NCBI GenBank assembly: GCA_028274465.1
Contig: CM051455.1
Span: 124,655,462-124,719,461, forward strand
DNA: 64,000 nucleotides
Direction: 5' to 3'
Origin: Plantago ovata
Taxonomy: Eukaryota; Streptophyta; Magnoliopsida; Lamiales; Plantaginaceae
Within the stretch, counting starts at the first letter, position 1, and each line of letters opens with the position of its first letter. Below the pieces are notes generated by a model, which worked only from the letters and a program-made list of their open reading frames with translations, had not been told where the DNA came from and searched no databases. The position numbers and the translations under genes were made by a program. Below are positions 58,800 to 64,000 of this stretch, one piece after another.

Positions 58800-60556
58800 T
58801 CAAATTCCCCCCGCACTCGGGCTCCCACGCTTTCGTTTGTAGCCTATCTGTGGCATCGATCTATGTCCCTGTGGTCCCGCCTGAGGTGCAGCAGTCTGAA
58901 ACGTGAACAGAGCAGCAGCTGATCCCGGTAGAATCTGTTTTGGTGGTGAGATATCCATCCCAACTGGTCCTGGCAGAGAAATGTCCATAATAGCCGGCCC
59001 ACTGTTAAACATTTTAGCAAGCCGTTGCTGCAGTCCAATATCCAGGCCCCTTCCCAAAATAGATTGTCCAGAATTAGGCTCAGACAACACCAATTGTTGA
59101 CTGACTAACAAACTTGACTCAACAACCTTCTCTTTCCCTTTCCATGTATGCACGTAACTGGAACTACACGCATGACCAGGTCCATTTGCTACAAAATCGG
59201 AACCACCCCTCTGCTTCCCATCGACCAAGTCCTCCACTGACAAAGGTGAACTCCCCAAAATAACCTGACGTGGATTAGCTCCCTGAGACTGCAGCTGCGG
59301 AGCTCGAATCATCACCTTCGGCCGCGGTGGCTAGGGATGGCAATGGGTCGGGCTTTAAGAGGCCCGGCCGGGCCCGGGAAGACTAGCACCAAGCCTGGCC
59401 CGGCCCATGGCCCAGGGCGGGCCTGAACATTAGGCCCAAGCCCGGGCCCGTCATGGGCAGAGCCGGACCTTAGATTTTTTATTTTATTTTTTTTGCCAAT
59501 TGTTTAGTAATCTAAATGTTGTTTTTTTAGTTATGTAGTATAGTATTAGTAGAATGGTGAATCTATTTAATTTATATCTTTTTGCTTGAGATAAAATATT
59601 TTGATATCACTTTATATCATTTGAAATTTATCATGAACTTCCTTATTTGACATATTGAAATTAGTTAATATTAAAATAATTAATAAATTATGTAAATATA
59701 CTAAGAATATAGTATATAAAATAATTGTATATCACTTGAAAATCTTATAAGTATAGAAAAGTATTACAAATGTATAAACTACAACATCTTTTGATAATAC
59801 ATGTCTATAAATATTATAAATTATATAGTTATATATACATATTTATATATATAAAATATAAATACTATATATAATCACGGGTCGGGCCTACGGGTCAAGA
59901 TGTTAGCCCCAGACCCGGGTCCATGGGCCTAGCTATAAGCCCAAGCCCGGCCCATGGACTTCATATGACCGGTTTGGGCCCGGTATATCGGGCCGGATAG
60001 CCCAAACTGCCATCCCTAGCGGTGGCACCACCATATTAAAACCCGAATTGGACGGTTGACGCTACCATCCACCATACACAAGCTTAGACTCAGGAAGATA
60101 CTCAGACTCATCCAACAATTCAATACAATCTTGACAATCACGATACAAGTGCCCAATGATGCCATAATAGTAACAGAAATTAGGAAGCTTACCATACGAA
60201 AAGTGGACAAGTCGTGGTTCTTTGTTTGGACCCTCAATATGCTTACCCCGTATCAATGGTTTTGTAACATCAATCAACACTCGCATAGTGAACGCAGATG
60301 TCATGAATTCAGCATATTTCTCTGCGTCAAAATAAACCACCCGACCAAACGAATTGCCAATTCTTTTCGCAATCTCCCTCGTCACCCTCGCCAGTGGCAT
60401 ATTACTGACCTTGACCTCAAACTCACAGTGATCCAGATCAACCTGTAATGGATCTCCCACCTCCCCAAGTGGTCGCAGAACCACCAAACTCCGATCAAAA
60501 GCCCATGGCCCCTCCCTCAGCACCCGTCGCTTATACAGCTGATGCTGGAACTGCAC
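58800..60556 (-). pseudogene. LINE copy 2 ORF1 (DUF4283 and zinc knuckle), interrupted by a MITE
   Basis: ORF1 proteins bind LINE RNA. The first part (60556-60062) holds a DUF4283 segment (VLREGPWAFDRSLVVL, PLQVDLDHCEFEVKV) and a knuckle FCYYYGIIGHLYRDC, in which the second Cys of the expected CxxCxxxxHxxxxC is Tyr. The second part (59315-58800) is a low-complexity Gln/Ser/Pro-rich tail ending YKRKRGSPSAGGI. A 687-bp hAT MITE lies between them. The N-terminus seems missing; CTTGTGCAG just before the frame looks like a splice acceptor. Confidence 0.7.
59332..60018. mobile_element. hAT MITE (687 bp) inside LINE ORF1
   Basis: Ends TAGGGATGGCA and TGCCATCCCTA are perfect inverted repeats, flanked by the perfect 8-bp duplication GCGGTGGC (59324-59331 and 60019-60026). 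Both subterminal regions are dense in GGGCC/CCCGG words (59350-59460, 59880-60000), the centre is very AT-rich. Non-coding. Younger than the LINE. Confidence 0.88.
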
Positions 60557-60690
60557 AAGAAAACATCAGAGAGATGGATCATACTCTCATTCGAGAGATC
60601 GAGTGACGGAAACAGAGTAAATGAAGGAAAATTGGTAAGAAAATTCATGAGATTCAGAGAAACGAGTGAATTTTAGGAGAGAGGAGAGCA

Positions 60691-60779
60691 TTGTGTCCTA
60701 TTATAATATAATCTTTATATGCATATAACAACTATTCTGTACGTATAAATAGTGTTAAGAAAAATAATCGGCACCAATA
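60691..60779. other. Short gap between LINE and MULE
   Basis: AT-rich; no feature. No remainder of the SIRE-type element is seen here. Confidence 0.5.
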
Positions 60780-60960
60780 AGAGTGAGTCTCATGAGAGAC
60801 CATACTTATAAAGAGACCCTATAGACCAATTTATCATAATTATAAAACAACCCCCAACAACTACTAGTTTCTAAAAATACCCCACAACCCAACCAAAAGC
60901 TAGAAACCGGGTCAAAACCGGGTTATAACAATATGGATCTTATATATACCATATATTAAT
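60780..60960 (+). repeat. Terminal region shared with the left MULE
   Basis: Aligns with the reverse complement of 1869 to about 1690: same order of short conserved blocks with small gaps. It includes the outermost inverted repeat. Confidence 0.75.
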
Positions 60961-61294
60961 AGCAGAAAACAAACGCGACCTCATTCATCGCGAGATTCTT
61001 CCGGTAGAGAGAGAAAACGGCTAGAGAGAGAAACTGCAGCCGACGATCTCCGTCTCGCCGCCGCCACCAATCACCGCCGTTCCGCCGCGGAATCACCACC
61101 AAATCGACTACGTAGCTTCTGTACAGGTAACGTTCATCGTTCTCGTTGTTAAAAAAGCTCATACGTACATGATTCATCCCATACGCTTGTCGTTCTCATT
61201 GTTTGTGGTCGCAAGCTTGTTAAAACTGATAGATCAGCGTATATATAATTCAATTATGTTAAATTTATACCTTATTTGTTGTATTTGTTGTTAG

Positions 61295-64000
61295 ATGTTT
61301 GATTGTGCAGCAAATCGTGAAGAACCTGTTGCTGGGGATAGTGAACCTGTTGTTCGGGGTGATGAACATGTTCCTGATGCTTCAATTCATGTTACCACCA
61401 TTGTTGCAACCACAACGACCTCAAAAACAGGTATATAGGTTGATTTCTGTTGCTGTTAAATGATTTCCATGTTCTGGCAAACTTTATCTATGTTTTATAA
61501 CATTCATATGCACTGTTCCATGAAAAAACCTCCCATGTTCTCAGTGCTCTATGTTTTCAGCCGACTTGCCTATGTTCACAGTAGAACATGCCATGTTCTC
61601 AATGTTTATGCAATGCTCTGTTTCAGACCAACATGATAACATAAAATTCATGATGAAATACCTGCACAAGTATATTCTATGTTTCAATAAGTATTAGCTA
61701 TGTTCCATGAAATACCTCCCATGTTCTCAGTACTCTATGTTTTCAGCCGAATTGCCTATGTTCACAGTAGAACATGCCATGTTCTGAATCTGTATGCCAT
61801 GTTCTCAATGTTTATGCAATGCTCTGTTTCAGACCAACATGATAACATAAAATTCATGATGAAATAACCTGCAAAAGTATATTCTATGTTTCAATAAGTA
61901 TTATCTATGTTCAATGTAATACCTCCCATGTTCTCAATGCTCTATGTTTTCAGCCGAATTGCCTATGTTCACAGTAGAACATGCCATGTTCTGAATCTGT
62001 ATGCCATGTTCTCAATGTTTATGCAAGGCTCTGTTTCAGACCAATATGAAAACATAAAATTCATGATGAAAATACCTGCAAAAGTATATTCTATGTTTCA
62101 ATAAGTATTAGCTATGTTCAATGTAATACTTTCCATGTTGTTAGTGGTCTATGTTTTCAACCATATTGCCTATGTTCACAGTAGAACATGCCATGTTCTA
62201 AACTCTTTATGCTATGTTTACCAACATACAGATGCAAGTAATCTTAGTGACGATTTTGATGTCCGTGGAAGTTTGAAAGGCATCACAGGAACTTTTGATG
62301 AGTTACATGACTTGTACAAAGACATGCTAAAAGCGTAGGGTTCTCTTTCAAGAAGGCAACATCTCGTCGTGGAAAAGATGGCGAAATTCGAGAAAAGTAC
62401 TTTCTTTGTAGTTGTGCTGGACTTCCAAAAATTGAAAAAAGCCCAATGCTCACACCATCCCCTGCAGTGAATGAAGAAGGTGAAATGGTAAAAAAAAGGC
62501 GAAGGCAAAATACTATTATGAAGAAAGATTGCAAAGCACAAATGAGGATCAAGTACTTGTATGACATTAGTAAGTATGTGGTTGACACACATATAACTGA
62601 TCATACCCATAACCTGACAAGACCCCAATGGAGCCACTATCACAGATCTGAACGGAAAATTTCAGGTCAAAGAAGAACTTTCAATGTTTTTGAATATAAT
62701 GCCTATGTTCTGTTCTTAATATTTTATGTTCTTAATCCATATGTATATTGACTTACAGATGAGAAGGCAGAGATGTTGGAGATAATGGAAAGAGCTATGC
62801 TGAGACCTACAGATGCATTCAACTATATGGTAGAGGTCGCTGGTGGAGAAGAGAACGTTGGAAACATCAAACGAGACCATATCAACTACATAACAAGATA
62901 TAGAACAAAGAAAATGGGTGGTGCAGATGCTCAGAATGTGCTGGATATGCTAAAGCAAAGACAAGAAGAGGATCCCCAATTTTATTACACCCAAAAGTTG
63001 GATGAAAAAGGCAGATTATGCGGCCTATACTGGAGAGACTCTATGATGCAGGTAATCTATATGTTTTATGCAATATTATCTATGTTCCAAGTAATAGTTT
63101 CTATGTTTTATTCAATATTCACTGGAAATCTGCTTGATATGCCATGCAATTCATATAATCTTTGTCTAATCCATTGAAAATTGATCTCTGAAGGATGATT
63201 ATGAACTTTATGGCGATGTAATGATATTCGACACTACCTTCAGAACAAACAAATATGGCTTAATTTGTGCGCCTTTTGTCGGCGTAAATAACCATTGGAA
63301 CAATGTTATGTTCGCATGCGCTTTCATTGCAAATGAGAGTGCCGAATCATTTATCTGGCTTATGGAAGAGTTCTTGAAGTCAATGGGGAAAAAGAAGCCA
63401 GTTACAATATTCACTGATCAAGATAAAGCTATATCCAAAGCTATTCTGCAGGTATTTATGTTGTTTGTAATATTTCCAATGTTCTAAGTAAGATTGACCA
63501 TGTTGTAGTTAGGATATATTACATGTTCTAAAATTCCATGTTCACAGTAAGACTGTCCATGTTCTAAGAAATATATGTCATCTTCTCAACTACGCAGGTG
63601 TTTGGTGATGAAACAAGACACAGACTGTGTTTGTGGCATCTCTACCAAAATGCCATAACTAATGTTGCAAGGCTAAGGCATGATAGCACTTTCAATGATG
63701 CTTTCACTTTGTGCTTATATGGATTCTCCAATGAGGAAGAATTTGAAGAATATTGGGCTGGAATGGTTGATATATATGATCTTCAAGATGAGAAATGGTT
63801 CAAAAAATTATACACAATCAAGGAAAAGTGGTCCCCTGCACTAAGCAAGACATTCTTCTCAGCCGGCATCCTATCTTCGCAACGAAGTGAGAGTACAAAC
63901 AACTCAATTTCATTCAAGTCCAACAAAAACACATCTCTGACGCAATTCTTCAGATTGTTTGATGCCATGATAACCCGTTGGCGAACAAACGAATCGCTCA
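61295..64000 (+). CDS. FAR1/FHY3-type MULE transposase, partial, one frameshift
   Basis: Cuts and joins MULE ends; FAR1/FHY3 light-signalling factors are domesticated relatives. Coding exons: 61295-61430, 62232-62665, 62759-63051, 63194-63451, 63598 to window end, after a leader exon ending 61126. All introns are GT-AG, and phases agree. An acidic N-terminus is followed by the FAR1 zinc-binding domain (LKGITGTFDELHDLYKDM, YFLCSCAG, MKKDCKAQMRIKY, HITDHTHNL). Linker: DPQFYYTQKLDEKGRLCGLY, W. MULE catalytic domain: DVMIFDTTFRTNKYGL (first Asp), VTIFTDQDKAISKAI (second Asp), HRLCLWHLYQNA, WSPALSKTFFSAGI, SSQRSESTNNSI. One base seems missing near 62336 (after YKDMLKA; GFSFKKA continues in the next frame). 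Otherwise open to 64000. The SWIM zinc finger should follow outside. Confidence 0.88.
61465..62220. repeat. ~207-bp tandem repeat in the first coding intron of the MULE
   Basis: Corresponding TCCCATGTTCTCA/TTCCATGTTG points lie at 61531, 61717, 61924 and 62131 (spacings 186, 207, 207). Each unit carries CTATGTTTTCAGCC, GCCTATGTTCACAGTAGAACA, TGCTCTGTTTCAGACCAA and ATAAAATTCATGATGAAAT. The first unit lacks about 21 bp. Confidence 0.85.

Larger units (their letters stand above)
55432..60690 (-). mobile_element. L1-type LINE with RNase H, copy 2
   Basis: The 3' tail (minus strand GGTCTCTAAAAAAATATTA) abuts the SIRE env-position frame at about 55417-55432. Order on the minus strand: possible leader (60690-60557), ORF1 (60556-58800) and ORF2 (58722-55483). 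ORF1 is split by a hAT MITE at 59332-60018. ORF2 has internal deletions and two frame changes, so it is dead. No target duplication found; the 5' edge is approximate. The domain set (endonuclease, reverse transcriptase, zf-RVT, plant RNase H) identifies a plant L1-clade LINE. Confidence 0.82.
60780..64000 (+). mobile_element. Mutator-like element (MULE) with FAR1-type transposase, right end outside window
   Basis: Edge at 60780-60781 (GAGTGAGTCTC, GAGAGACC, AGAGACC, TAGACCAATTTATC, AAAACAACCCC) matches the left MULE edge (1869 inward, minus strand) over at least 180 bp, including AGCTAG, CCGG and TATGGATCTTATATATA blocks. A leader exon follows to 61126 and then the transposase gene. The element keeps its promoter side and at least the DNA-binding and catalytic exons. 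Its second end and the 9-bp duplication lie beyond 64000. Confidence 0.85.

Overview
The window is nuclear DNA of a flowering plant, most likely a eudicot: AT-rich intergenic sequence, GT-AG introns, a chloroplast small heat-shock gene with a plant transit peptide, a plant-specific PADRE/DUF4228 gene, Stowaway elements and plant-type copia, gypsy, LINE, Helitron and Mutator-like elements. Caryophyllales is a guess only. I see just two host genes: HSP21 (plus strand, 17207-18511, two exons) and a DUF4228 gene (minus strand, 20784-21272). No rRNA or tRNA gene, CRISPR array or bacterial operon structure is present.

Layout. 1-1869: end of a Mutator-like element (MULE) on the minus strand. 2624-5808: probable non-autonomous Helitron holding a satellite-like tandem array and a small retroposon with an 11-bp target duplication. 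6738-14613: copia-type LTR element with 195-bp LTRs and a 5-bp target duplication. Its 5' LTR is interrupted by a TRIM remnant joined to a truncated second copia. 14704-16855: MULE-like MITE with a minisatellite, a SINE-like unit and a possible solo LTR. 17207-18511: HSP21, whose intron carries one Stowaway inside another. 19008-19595: hAT MITE. 20784-21272: DUF4228. 23683-25147: hAT element with a MULE-type MITE inside it. 26076-26363: complete 288-bp TRIM. 28080-39617: 11.5-kb Ty3/gypsy element of Tat/Retand type with gag-pol on the plus strand and a long antisense reading frame between pol and the 3' LTR. 40758-44770: 5'-truncated LINE with a 1.2-kb solo LTR inserted. 44849-55430: SIRE-type copia with an extra env-position reading frame and no 3' LTR. 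55432-60690: second LINE, with a hAT MITE in ORF1. 60780-64000: 5' end of a second MULE whose FAR1-type transposase has six visible exons, reads through the MULE domain and leaves the window.

The two MULE ends share terminal sequence and point away from each other. Everything between the two host genes and these ends is layered mobile DNA, and insertion order can often be read from intact target duplications. No wholly new system is proved. The best leads are the young but coding-dead copia with a composite insertion in its LTR, the antisense frame of the Tat element, the MULE transposase with a single frameshift, the 288-bp TRIM, and the nested MITEs in the HSP21 intron.
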